Made by a program: the position numbers and the translations under genes. From Flavobacterium terrigena (GTDB taxonomy: Bacteria; Bacteroidota; Bacteroidia; Flavobacteriales; Flavobacteriaceae): a stretch of 64,000 bases of DNA. Numbering within the stretch: position 1 is the first letter of the stretch; each line of letters starts with the position of its first letter. The stretch is from assembly GCF_900108955.1 (NCBI RefSeq), contig NZ_FNYA01000005.1:186001-250000 (forward strand). The letters are read 5' to 3'. The notes beneath the pieces were generated by a model. It made no database searches, had not been told where the DNA came from, and saw only the letters and a program-made list of their open reading frames with translations. This document shows positions 17,031 to 24,801 of the stretch, one piece after another.

Positions 17031-17063
17031 TTGTACTTATTTTGCTATAAACTAGTAACTTTG
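17031..17063 (+). promoter_or_regulatory. Probable promoter of the AraC-type regulator
   Basis: TTG (17031-17033), 22 bases, TAACTTTG (17056-17063). The spacing is at the long end of the allowed range, and the leader before the ATG at 17167 would be about 100 bases. One copy of the GTACTT motif overlaps the -33 element, compatible with autoregulation. Confidence 0.4.
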
Positions 17064-17166
17064 TAACAAATTCAACACCACGCAAGTGCTTTGTTTAGAA
17101 TAATTATAAATAAGAAATGCTTGGTTTTACAATTTTGGGGCAAATTTAAAATAAAAAAATAACGCT

Positions 17167-18027
17167 ATGAGTTCATTAGAAGAAATTAAAATTGATGACG
17201 ATTTTACATTATTACGATTTCAGAACGATTCTAACGAGACAGAAACGCTTGAAAAACAGGTTGGTACAGGATTAATTCAATTTCATTTTAATGTAAAAGG
17301 AAAAGGTAAATTTATTTTCAATAACAATTCGTATACCTTAGATTTGAATGAAGAAAAAGCGCTTTTATTATACAATCCGCAAAAAGAATTGCCGCTACAT
17401 TTAGAAATTGAACCTAAAAGTTGGATTATTTCTATTTTGATTTCGATTAAAAAATTCCACACTTTATTTTCGAATGATGCGGAAACGATTCCATTTTTGA
17501 GTAAAGATAATTTAGAGAAAAAATATTATACAGAAGAAAGCATTAGTCCGTCTATGGCAATTGTGTTGAATCAGATTTTTCATTACAATCAAAATTCGTC
17601 AATTAAAACCTTGTATTTAAAAGGAAAAAGCTACGAATTGTTGAGTTTATTTTTCAACACCAATGAAGATCCAAATGCAGAACATTGTCCGTTTTTATCT
17701 GACGAAGGAAATGTTTTGAAAATTAAAAAAGCCAAAGAAATCATTATAAAAAATATGGCTGAACCGCCAAGTTTACAAGAATTAGCTGATGAAGTTGGGA
17801 TTTCGCTTAAAAAATTAAAAGTGGGCTTCAAAGAAATTTATGGTGATACCGTTTTTAACTTTCTATTTGATTATAAAATGGAATACGCTCGTAATTTATT
17901 AGATTCAGGTTCGTATAATGTAAACGAAGTGGGTTTAAATATTGGATACAGCACTTCGAGTCATTTTATTGCAGCGTTTAAGAAAAAATATGGTACAACA
18001 CCTAAGAAATATTTATTAGAAAAATAA
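17167..18027 (+). CDS. AraC-family transcriptional regulator divergent from the haem operon
   Basis: The 286-residue protein has an N-terminal cupin-like sensory half (~1-160, GTGLIQFHFNVKGKGKFIFN) and a C-terminal AraC DNA-binding domain (~190-286). The DNA-binding half contains two helix-turn-helix units (SLQELADEVGISLKKLKVGFKEIYG and NVNEVGLNIGYSTSSHFIAAFKKKYGTTPKKY). The arrangement resembles PchR-type regulators. Between the halves is HCPFLSDE with Cys174-Pro175, a Cys-Pro dipeptide like those of haem regulatory motifs. Because it is transcribed divergently from hemACDEF, regulation of haem synthesis in response to haem or iron is a reasonable inference, not shown by the sequence. It ends in a bidirectional terminator. 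Confidence 0.85.
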   Translation: MSSLEEIKIDDDFTLLRFQNDSNETETLEKQVGTGLIQFHFNVKGKGKFIFNNNSYTLDLNEEKALLLYNPQKELPLHLEIEPKSWIISILISIKKFHTLFSNDAETIPFLSKDNLEKKYYTEESISPSMAIVLNQIFHYNQNSSIKTLYLKGKSYELLSLFFNTNEDPNAEHCPFLSDEGNVLKIKKAKEIIIKNMAEPPSLQELADEVGISLKKLKVGFKEIYGDTVFNFLFDYKMEYARNLLDSGSYNVNEVGLNIGYSTSSHFIAAFKKKYGTTPKKYLLEK

Positions 18028-18053
18028 AAAAAGAGCCAATTGGCTCTTTTTTA
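18026..18053. terminator. Bidirectional terminator
   Basis: A perfect palindrome centred at 18039/18040 (AAGAGCCAATTGGCTCTT with extra A/T pairs) is flanked by A- and T-runs. It lies between the AraC-type regulator and the convergent exported-protein gene. Confidence 0.85.
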
Positions 18054-18069
18054 GTATCTGTAATTCATC

Positions 18070-18891
18070 TTAATTATAATAATGTGCCACAATAATTACT
18101 TCATCATCGCCGCCACCCATTTGCATTTTAACAGCTCCAGTTCCTCCAGTATCAGCTACAAACAAAATCCCAGCAAACATTGGGCAATAGGTTCCAGGTC
18201 CTAATGCAATATAATCATGACCACAGGCATAGAATTTTTTATTAAATGCTTCTCCACCACCAGCTCCTGAAGCACTTCCATTTGTATAGAAATTTCCACT
18301 ATAACCTAATGCTCCAGGATTACCCGCAAAATTAATTGGCACACCATCTAAATCATTAACAACAATTGCTCCAGCAGGCCCACCTTGTCTTAAATAAGAA
18401 TAAAATTGAGCCGTACGCGCATGATAATCGTCAATAGGACTTCCTGCTTTGTATATTTCGTATGAAATAGCATAATTTATTTCCACAATAGCTGGTCTGG
18501 TCAAGGTAAATGTTGATAAACCTGGACCTATTTGTCTTGGCCATCCTGCTTCAGAATAACCTGACCCAACTCCAGTTTGATTGACTTGATTGGTATCAGC
18601 ACCACCAGTATCTAAAGGATCTTGAAGATAATTATATGGGTTAAAAAGAATTTCAATGTTTGTTGGAATTGGACTTAAAACTAAATCACCATTGGCATTA
18701 GCAAAAACCCTAGTGTTTTCACTAGGTCCTAAATTCAAAGGATTATTGACTTCATTTAAACCTTCAACACGAATAGTTGAAGTAGCTCCTGCAACATGTA
18801 CTTCTTCTTGTGGATTTGTAGTATTAACTCCAACTTGAGCAAAAGTAAATAATGAAGAGAAGGTAAATAATAGGGGGAATATTTTTTTCAT
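18070..18891 (-). CDS. Exported protein with VGVNTTNPQ motif, third of three tandem paralogues
   Basis: The 273-residue product has a cleavable signal (MKKIFPLLFTFSSLFTFAQ). The mature chain starts VGVNTTNPQEEVHVAG, followed by TIRVEGLN and a short NGDLVLSP strand, then a beta-rich domain ending GGGDDEVIIVAHYYN. The N-terminal pattern, the NGDL strand and the terminal aromatic strand are shared with the two genes upstream (18902, 19681). The V-G-I/V-N/G-T-T-N-P element is common in Bacteroidota fibre-like and tail-fibre-like proteins. The C-terminal half may be a TNF/C1q-like jelly roll (inference). Function is unknown. It is separated by 10 bases from its upstream paralogue. Confidence 0.75.
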   Translation of the reverse strand: MKKIFPLLFTFSSLFTFAQVGVNTTNPQEEVHVAGATSTIRVEGLNEVNNPLNLGPSENTRVFANANGDLVLSPIPTNIEILFNPYNYLQDPLDTGGADTNQVNQTGVGSGYSEAGWPRQIGPGLSTFTLTRPAIVEINYAISYEIYKAGSPIDDYHARTAQFYSYLRQGGPAGAIVVNDLDGVPINFAGNPGALGYSGNFYTNGSASGAGGGEAFNKKFYACGHDYIALGPGTYCPMFAGILFVADTGGTGAVKMQMGGGDDEVIIVAHYYN

Positions 18892-18901
18892 AACCTAAAT
18901 A

Positions 18902-19669
18902 TTAATTATAAATACGAATTTTTAAATAATCTGAAGAACCTCCAAAACCTACATAAGTAAGTCTATTATTTCCATCAGCTGTTTCGCCATAGAAAACCAA
19001 TGAATGATTTCCTTCTGGAATGTTTCCATATCCTACGCCATGAATAAATGCATACCCAACAGATCCTTGAGTATAAGAAGTATACGCTTCACCATGCAAA
19101 CCATATTTTTTTGAAAGTTCCGTAGCGTCTAATCCATCATTATTCAAATCAATATAATAATAACAACGAACAGTTTTGGCAGAAATATCAGAAAAAGTTG
19201 AAGCTGCTGGTGCTGGTAAAAATTGATCAGATAAGTCAATTGTCATGGCATAACGTACTTCAATTAAGGCATTTTGTGGACAAGTGAAAGGTACCGAAAC
19301 AATTTGGGTTAAAGCACTTGTTACTGTGGCATCATTCGCAACAACAGTTCCATCTCCATAAGGTCCATTTGGAACGAAGTTTGGCACACTAATTAAAAAA
19401 TTTAAAGGTTCATTTACCCCAAGACTTTCACCTACGGTATAATTTGGAGGATCAAGCGTTAAATCTCCATTAGCAGTCACATAAACTGGAGCTAATCTTG
19501 GAGGAACGTTTAATAGTGGTTTGTTTGTTGCATTCAAACTTTGAATACGAATAGTTGTACCTGCTCCAGCAATGTGTAAATCTTGTTGCGGAGTAGTTGT
19601 TCCAATTCCTACTTGAGAAAATAAGAAATTACAGAACAAAACGAATATATAGTGTAGTATATTTTTCAT
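18902..19669 (-). CDS. Exported protein with VGIGTTTPQ motif, second of three tandem paralogues
   Basis: The 255-residue product has a signal peptide to ~Ser18-Gln and mature start VGIGTTTPQQDLHIAGAGTTIRIQSLN, followed by YVTANGDLTLDP. A ~150-residue beta domain contains EVRYAMTIDL and ends LTYVGFGGSSDYLKIRIYN. Compared with its neighbours the core holds more acidic residues (YYIDLNNDGLDATELSKKYG), which could bind a metal. The strand pattern (opening EVRYAM-strand, terminal LKIRIY-strand) fits a small jelly roll. It sits 11 bases after the first paralogue and 10 before the third, so the three are very likely one transcript. Confidence 0.75.
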   Translation of the reverse strand: MKNILHYIFVLFCNFLFSQVGIGTTTPQQDLHIAGAGTTIRIQSLNATNKPLLNVPPRLAPVYVTANGDLTLDPPNYTVGESLGVNEPLNFLISVPNFVPNGPYGDGTVVANDATVTSALTQIVSVPFTCPQNALIEVRYAMTIDLSDQFLPAPAASTFSDISAKTVRCYYYIDLNNDGLDATELSKKYGLHGEAYTSYTQGSVGYAFIHGVGYGNIPEGNHSLVFYGETADGNNRLTYVGFGGSSDYLKIRIYN

Positions 19670-19680
19670 AATATTTGGAA

Positions 19681-20424
19681 TTAATATAAACGTAAGAAAA
19701 TGGCATCTGGTCCACCAGCAAACCTTACAAAAGTATTTTGGTTATTGGTTCCAGAACAAACCGTTCCATAAAAACGAATAGTATGAGTACCTGTTGTTAA
19801 TGCCATGTAAGTAGTGCCACTATTATAAATAAAACCAGTTGCAGCATCTGGAGCTGCGGCAGGATTTGTTCCAGCATCATTTCTATTGAAATAACATTTT
19901 GAACTTGGTGCATATCTTCTTGTTGCAGGTGCAAGAACCGGTGTGTCTAAAGTAAAAAAATTAGTAATGTTTCTAGCATAAGCATCTTTTATTATGGTTA
20001 AAAGATTATCCTGAAATACTTCAATACTTAAAGAGTATTTTACCTCAAGTGTTGTATTACGTGCAACTGTAAAAGTGTATGAAGTAATTTCAACGGTTTC
20101 ATAACCATCATTTGCTTGAGCTGCAGTAATAGCAACAGTACCATTTACTCCAGCAGTAGTATAAGCATCCGAACCATCACTGTTTTGGTATGCAGAAACT
20201 CTAAGAGTCATGTCTCCATTACTATCCACATAAAGTGGATAAGTTTGACCGGCAACTCCGCCATTAAAAACATTATTGGTTGAATTTAAACCATCCACTC
20301 TAATAGTCCCAGTATTGGAACCCAAATGCAAAGCTTGCTGTGGATTTGAAGTATTTACTCCTACATTCTGAGCTTGAGAAGATAAAAATGCAGTAAATAA
20401 AATTATAAAGTATTTTTTTTTCAT
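19681..20424 (-). CDS. Exported protein with VGVNTSNPQ motif, first of three tandem paralogues
   Basis: The 247-residue product has signal MKKKYFIILFTAFLSSQA and mature start QNVGVNTSNPQQALHLGSNTGTIRVDGLNSTNN, followed by YVDSNGDMTLRV. A beta domain runs from TVEITSYTFTVARNTTLEVKYSLSIEV to FVRFAGGPDAIFLRLY. It is the promoter-proximal gene of the three-gene set and is divergent from hemH (208-bp spacer). No enzyme motif is seen. Structural or adhesive surface roles are possible; the position between two haem loci may be accidental. Confidence 0.75.
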   Translation of the reverse strand: MKKKYFIILFTAFLSSQAQNVGVNTSNPQQALHLGSNTGTIRVDGLNSTNNVFNGGVAGQTYPLYVDSNGDMTLRVSAYQNSDGSDAYTTAGVNGTVAITAAQANDGYETVEITSYTFTVARNTTLEVKYSLSIEVFQDNLLTIIKDAYARNITNFFTLDTPVLAPATRRYAPSSKCYFNRNDAGTNPAAAPDAATGFIYNSGTTYMALTTGTHTIRFYGTVCSGTNNQNTFVRFAGGPDAIFLRLY

Positions 20425-20583
20425 AGTCAGGGGTTGTAAAAATTTAACATCAAAAAGCCAAGATATGAAATTTGTAACAAAAAAGTTATTTTATTTTGAA
20501 TAATTTTAACTTTTAACATAAAGATTGTTATATTCTTAAGAAAAATCGGTAAAAAGCGAATTTTATAGATGAAATACAAAAAA

Positions 20584-20613
20584 TTGAATACTAACAAATA
20601 TTTAGTATTTTTG
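20584..20613 (+). promoter_or_regulatory. Promoter of hemH-hemJ
   Basis: TTG (20584-20586), 19 bases, TATTTTTG (20606-20613), 19 bases before the hemH ATG. Both elements match consensus and the spacing is ideal. Confidence 0.7.
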
Positions 20614-20632
20614 AAGAAAATATTTTCACAAA

Positions 20633-21655
20633 ATGAAAGGAGTATTATTAGTAAATCTTGGTTCGCCAGAAAGCCCTACCCCAAAAGATGTTAAGCCTTA
20701 TTTAGACGAATTTTTAATGGATAAATACGTAATAGATGTTCCTTATTTATTGCGTGCTTTTTTAGTTAGAGGTATCATTTTAAGAAAACGCCCAGAGAAA
20801 TCTGCAGAGGCGTATGCAAAGATTTGGACAAAAGAAGGTTCACCATTAATTGTTCTTTCTAAAAAAATGCATGAAAAAGTAAAGAAACTTGTTGATATTC
20901 CTGTTGCTTTATCAATGCGATATGGATCGATGACGATTTTAAAAGGGTTACAAGAATTACATGACAAAGGTGTAACGGAAGTGATGCTTTTCCCTTTGTA
21001 TCCACAACACGCCATGGCTTCAACAACAACTATTTTGGTTTTAGCTGAAGAACTTCGTGCGAAGCATTTCCCAAATATGAAATTCACAAACGTTCCAGCT
21101 TTTTATAACAAACCGGGTTACGTTGAGGCATTAGCCAATTCTATGAAAAGACATTTGGAAGGTTTTGAATATGATCATTTATTATTTTCATATCACGGAA
21201 TTCCTGAACGACATATTAGAAAAACGGATGTAACAAAATCACATTGTAAAATTGATGGTTCTTGTTGTAATACACCATCGCCAGCACACGAGTTTTGCTA
21301 CCGTCATCAATGTTATGAAACCACGAAACAAGTTGTGAAATTATTAGGTATTCCAGAAGGAAAATACAGCCAAACTTTTCAATCGCGTTTAGCAGGCGAC
21401 AAATGGTTAACACCATACACTGACGTAGAAATTAATAAAATGCCAGAAAAAGGGATTAAAAAACTAGCTGTTGTCACTCCAGCTTTTGTGGCGGACTGTT
21501 TAGAAACTTTGGAAGAAATTGCCATGGAAGCGAATCATCAATTTAAAGAACATGGTGGTGAAGAATTCCTAGCAATTCCATGTATGAATGACGAAGACGA
21601 ATGGTGTGCCGTTGTTGCGAAATGGATTGAAGAGTTTAAAGAAGATAAAAAGTAA
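20633..21655 (+). CDS. hemH: Ferrochelatase
   Basis: The 340-residue enzyme inserts Fe2+ into protoporphyrin IX. Conserved parts are LLVNLGSPESP at the start, PLYPQHAMASTTT, the metal-binding histidine in FSYHGIPERHI (His188), TFQSRLAGDKWLTPYT and PAFVADCLETLEEI. Between residues 205 and 227 five cysteines cluster (205, 211, 212, 222, 227), in the region where some bacterial ferrochelatases hold a [2Fe-2S] cluster. It is followed after 51 bases by hemJ, which makes its substrate. Confidence 0.97.
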   Translation: MKGVLLVNLGSPESPTPKDVKPYLDEFLMDKYVIDVPYLLRAFLVRGIILRKRPEKSAEAYAKIWTKEGSPLIVLSKKMHEKVKKLVDIPVALSMRYGSMTILKGLQELHDKGVTEVMLFPLYPQHAMASTTTILVLAEELRAKHFPNMKFTNVPAFYNKPGYVEALANSMKRHLEGFEYDHLLFSYHGIPERHIRKTDVTKSHCKIDGSCCNTPSPAHEFCYRHQCYETTKQVVKLLGIPEGKYSQTFQSRLAGDKWLTPYTDVEINKMPEKGIKKLAVVTPAFVADCLETLEEIAMEANHQFKEHGGEEFLAIPCMNDEDEWCAVVAKWIEEFKEDKK

Positions 21656-21706
21656 AAGAACCAAGTGAAAATCGCATTCAACTTGAAATACAACTAACAA
21701 CAACCT

Positions 21707-22246
21707 ATGTACGAGTATCTAAAATCTTTACACTTAATCTTTGTAATCACTTGGTTTGCAGGTTTATTCTACATTGTGCGTTTGTTTGTGTATCAAATTG
21801 AAGCCAACAAAATGCCTTCGCCTGAAAAAGAAATTTTACAAAAGCAATACAAAATAATGACCTATCGTTTGTGGTACATTATTACTTGGCCAAGTTCGAT
21901 TTTAGCGGTTATTTTTGCCATTTCTTTATTATATATAAATCCAGCTTTTTTAGAAATGCGTTGGATGCAAGTGAAATTAGGTTTTGTTGCCTTATTGTTT
22001 CTATATCATTACAAATGTCACCTTATTTATACAGATTTACAAAACGATAAAGTTAACTATACTTCAAACTTTATGCGTTTATGGAACGAAGGCGCTACCA
22101 TTATTTTGTTTGCGGTTGTTTTTTTAGTAATTTTAAAAAATGCCATCAACTGGATTTTTGGTGTAGTTGGAATTATACTATTTTCTGTCATAATAATGCT
22201 TGGATTTAAATTCTATAAAAGAATTAGAGAAAAAAAAGGTGAATAA
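21707..22246 (+). CDS. hemJ: Protoporphyrinogen IX oxidase, HemJ type
   Basis: The 179-residue integral membrane protein has four or five hydrophobic segments. Its N-terminal YLKSLHLIFVITWFAGLFYIVRLFVY holds the conserved histidine of the HemJ/UPF0093 family. RLWYIITWPSS and MQVKLGFVALLFLYHYKCH are further family blocks. HemJ oxidises protoporphyrinogen to protoporphyrin, the step between HemF and HemH, and replaces HemG/HemY. The next gene overlaps its stop codon. Confidence 0.92.
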   Translation: MYEYLKSLHLIFVITWFAGLFYIVRLFVYQIEANKMPSPEKEILQKQYKIMTYRLWYIITWPSSILAVIFAISLLYINPAFLEMRWMQVKLGFVALLFLYHYKCHLIYTDLQNDKVNYTSNFMRLWNEGATIILFAVVFLVILKNAINWIFGVVGIILFSVIIMLGFKFYKRIREKKGE

Positions 22247-23711
22247 ATTTTTCAAAATACATACGCTATCATTAAGACGAAGAATCTTTTTGTCGATGTT
22301 GTTTTTAACAACGTTTTCTACGATTTTGATATCGATTGTATCATTAATTCACTTCCGTTTTGAAGCAAAAGAATATCACGAAGAACGTTTATCTCGAAAA
22401 GAAAGTGCTATAAAAGAACATATTGAATATATCCTACAAACCACAAGTTATCCGCTTTTAACCAAAAATGTTCGTTATATTTTTAAAGATCGAATTCACG
22501 AATTATCCGACATTCATAGTTTAGAAATTAATTTTTTCGATTTAAACGGAAAACTAATTTTATCTTCCAAATCGGCATTTAAAATCGATAAAAAAATTCC
22601 AGATATAAGTCCACAAATCCTTAAAGAACTGGAGAATTCTTCCGAAAAAAGATTGGTAATCACTAAAGCTCAAGATAACGAAACCTTTTTAAAAACGTCT
22701 TACAGTTATATTAAAGATGTGAAGTTTAAAAACTTAGCGATTTTAAATATTCCATATGAAGAAAACAGCGATTTTTACAACGAAGAGGCTCGGAATTTCT
22801 TAACAAGATATGCGCAGGTTTATGCCATAATGTTCATTATTTCTATACTATTGTCTTATTTATTATCGAGCAATATCACGAAATCAATTTCTCAAATTTC
22901 TGAAAAATTAGAAGTCACACAATTAAATGAACGCAATCAAAAGCTAACACTTCAACCCGGAAATCAGGAAATTAACGCTTTAATTTCATCGTACAACAAT
23001 ATGGTGGATACGTTAGAAGAAAGTGCGCAAAAACTTGCTCAAAGTGAACGAGAACACGCTTGGCGCGAAATGGCCAAACAAGTGGCACACGAAATTAAAA
23101 ATCCGCTAACACCAATGCGATTGACTATTCAGAGTTTTCAAAGAAAGTTTGATGTGAACGATCCAAATATCAATGAGAAATTAAAAGATTATTCGGAAAC
23201 ACTAATTCATCAAATTGACACGATGACAACAGTGGCGAGTGCTTTTTCGAATTTTGCCAATATGCCAGCACAACAAAATGAAATCGTAAACATTGTTCAA
23301 ATCAGCAAAAGAGCTTTAGAAATATTTAACGAAGAGTTTATCGAATTCAAAACTACAGAAAAAGAAATTTTTACACTTTTCGACCCTGCTCAATTGACTC
23401 GAATTGTAACGAATTTGGTTAAAAATGCCATTCAAGCCATTCCAGAAAATCAAGAAATAAAATCGGTAATTGTGGATCTTTCCAAAACAGAAAATAATTT
23501 TGTTTTAAAAGTTTCGGATAACGGAATTGGGATTTCAGGAGAAAATTCCGCTTATATTTTCGAACCAAAATTTACCACAAAAAATTCGGGAATGGGATTA
23601 GGCTTAGCGATTATTAAAAATATTATTGAAAACTATAACGGAACCATTACTTTTGATACCGAAGAAGGAAAAGGAACCACATTTACAGCAACATTACCTA
23701 TAAAAAACTAA
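22239..23711 (+). CDS. NtrY-like sensor histidine kinase
   Basis: The likely start is the GTG at 22239, which overlaps the hemJ stop (GTGAATAA); an upstream TTG at 22200 would overlap hemJ by 47 bases. The 490-residue protein has TM1 (IFLSMLFLTTFSTILISIVSL), a ~150-residue extracytoplasmic sensor region and TM2 (YAIMFIISILLSYLLSS). A HAMP-like linker follows, then HisKA with EHAWREMAKQVAHEIKNPLTPMRL (phospho-His in AHEIKNP) and an HATPase domain with GMGLGLAIIKNII. The H-box wording is that of NtrY-family kinases. No response regulator is adjacent, so its partner must be elsewhere. Confidence 0.88.
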   Translation: MNKFFKIHTLSLRRRIFLSMLFLTTFSTILISIVSLIHFRFEAKEYHEERLSRKESAIKEHIEYILQTTSYPLLTKNVRYIFKDRIHELSDIHSLEINFFDLNGKLILSSKSAFKIDKKIPDISPQILKELENSSEKRLVITKAQDNETFLKTSYSYIKDVKFKNLAILNIPYEENSDFYNEEARNFLTRYAQVYAIMFIISILLSYLLSSNITKSISQISEKLEVTQLNERNQKLTLQPGNQEINALISSYNNMVDTLEESAQKLAQSEREHAWREMAKQVAHEIKNPLTPMRLTIQSFQRKFDVNDPNINEKLKDYSETLIHQIDTMTTVASAFSNFANMPAQQNEIVNIVQISKRALEIFNEEFIEFKTTEKEIFTLFDPAQLTRIVTNLVKNAIQAIPENQEIKSVIVDLSKTENNFVLKVSDNGIGISGENSAYIFEPKFTTKNSGMGLGLAIIKNIIENYNGTITFDTEEGKGTTFTATLPIKN

Positions 23712-23714
23712 AAA

Positions 23715-24491
23715 ATGGAAAATATTTTAATTGAAAAACAAGACAATTTAGCAATTGTTACTATCAACAGACCCACAAAATTAAACGCTTTAAACAAGGC
23801 TACAATTGAAGAATTGCACAACGCATTTAACGATTTAAATAATGACAGTTCTACAAAAGTCATTATTTTAACAGGAAGCGGTGAAAAAGCATTTGTTGCT
23901 GGTGCAGATATTTCAGAATTTGCTCATTTTTCTGTTTCAGAAGGTGAACAATTAGCCGCTAAAGGTCAAGAATTATTATTCGATTTTGTACAAAATTTAC
24001 CAACTCCAGTTATTGCCGCAGTAAACGGTTTTGCTTTAGGTGGTGGATTAGAATTAGCGATGTCTTGTCATTTCAGAATTGCTTCAACTAATGCCAAAAT
24101 GGGATTACCAGAAGTAACTTTAGGTGTGATTCCTGGTTATGGAGGAACGCAACGTTTGGCTCAATTAATCGGAAAAGGTAGAGCTATGGAATTAATTATG
24201 ACAGCAAACATGATTGATGCAGAAACAGCAAAATCATACGGTTTAGTCAACCATGTTGTGCCTCAAGAAGAATTATTAGATTTAGCGAAATCAATTGCAA
24301 CAAGAATTAGCAACAACTCAAGTGTAGCGATTGCCAAAGCAATTGAATCGATTAATGCCAATTATGAAGATGGTGTGAATGGTTTTCAAACTGAAATTAA
24401 AAACTTTGGTGCTTCTTTCGGAACAGAAGACTTTAAAGAAGGAACAACAGCCTTTTTAGAAAAAAGAAAAGCTATTTTTACAGGAAAATAA
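23715..24491 (+). CDS. Enoyl-CoA hydratase/isomerase (crotonase family)
   Basis: The 258-residue protein has the crotonase oxyanion-hole residues in VAGADISEF (~64-72) and NGFALGGGLELAMSCHFRIAS (~102-122). The two catalytic glutamates are in GLELA and LPEVTLGVIPGYGGTQRLAQ. This pattern with both glutamates predicts a true enoyl-CoA hydratase, as in fatty-acid or amino-acid degradation or the crotonase step of butyryl-CoA pathways. It lies 3 bases after the histidine kinase gene, so it is co-transcribed with it; a functional link is not obvious. Confidence 0.9.
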   Translation: MENILIEKQDNLAIVTINRPTKLNALNKATIEELHNAFNDLNNDSSTKVIILTGSGEKAFVAGADISEFAHFSVSEGEQLAAKGQELLFDFVQNLPTPVIAAVNGFALGGGLELAMSCHFRIASTNAKMGLPEVTLGVIPGYGGTQRLAQLIGKGRAMELIMTANMIDAETAKSYGLVNHVVPQEELLDLAKSIATRISNNSSVAIAKAIESINANYEDGVNGFQTEIKNFGASFGTEDFKEGTTAFLEKRKAIFTGK

Positions 24492-24506
24492 TATTTAAAA
24501 AATACT

Positions 24507-24695
24507 ATGAGAAAAAATATATTCATAAAATTATTAATTGTAACTCTTTTTATTTCAACTTTAACTACTTTAGTAAGTTGTGTTCATGTTCATCATAGAA
24601 CTACAGTTAGATCTAAACCTCTTCCACCTGGACAAGCCAAGAAAATTTATGGTGATAAGAGTGCAAAAAATTATACTAAAAAGAGACGTCATTAA
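24507..24695 (+). CDS. Small lipoprotein with LPPGQAKK motif
   Basis: The 62-residue product has signal FIKLLIVTLFISTLTTLVSC with lipobox Cys25, then VHVHHR and the conserved LPPGQAKKIYGDKSAKNY, ending in basic residues. Small proteins with this L-P-P-G-Q-A-K-K signature are widespread in Bacteroidota and are sometimes labelled quinol oxidase subunit 4, without clear experimental support. The His-rich stretch after the lipidated Cys might bind metal. It is 15 bases after the crotonase gene and ends with a terminator. Confidence 0.7.
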   Translation: MRKNIFIKLLIVTLFISTLTTLVSCVHVHHRTTVRSKPLPPGQAKKIYGDKSAKNYTKKRRH

Positions 24696-24715
24696 TATCA
24701 CAATTTAAAATAAAC

Positions 24716-24745
24716 AAAGCCACTGTAATAGTGGCTTTTGTGTTT
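24716..24745 (+). terminator. Rho-independent terminator
   Basis: AAAGCCACT (24716-24724) pairs with AGTGGCTTT (24730-24738) over a 5-base loop, followed by a T-rich stretch. It ends the hemJ-kinase-crotonase-lipoprotein series. Confidence 0.85.
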
Positions 24746-24801
24746 TTAGAAAATAAGTTTCAACTACTATTTTTTCATATATTTGTTAGAAACAACTTAC
24801 C

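Noticed and set aside
20425..20632. Promoter for the three-paralogue operon on the minus strand
   Set aside because: A TATCTTGG box exists, but no TTG is found at acceptable spacing, so it was not listed.
24507..24695. LPPGQAKK lipoprotein as a genuine quinol oxidase subunit
   Set aside because: No oxidase genes nearby and the protein has no membrane helix after the lipidated Cys; the label seems to be propagated annotation.
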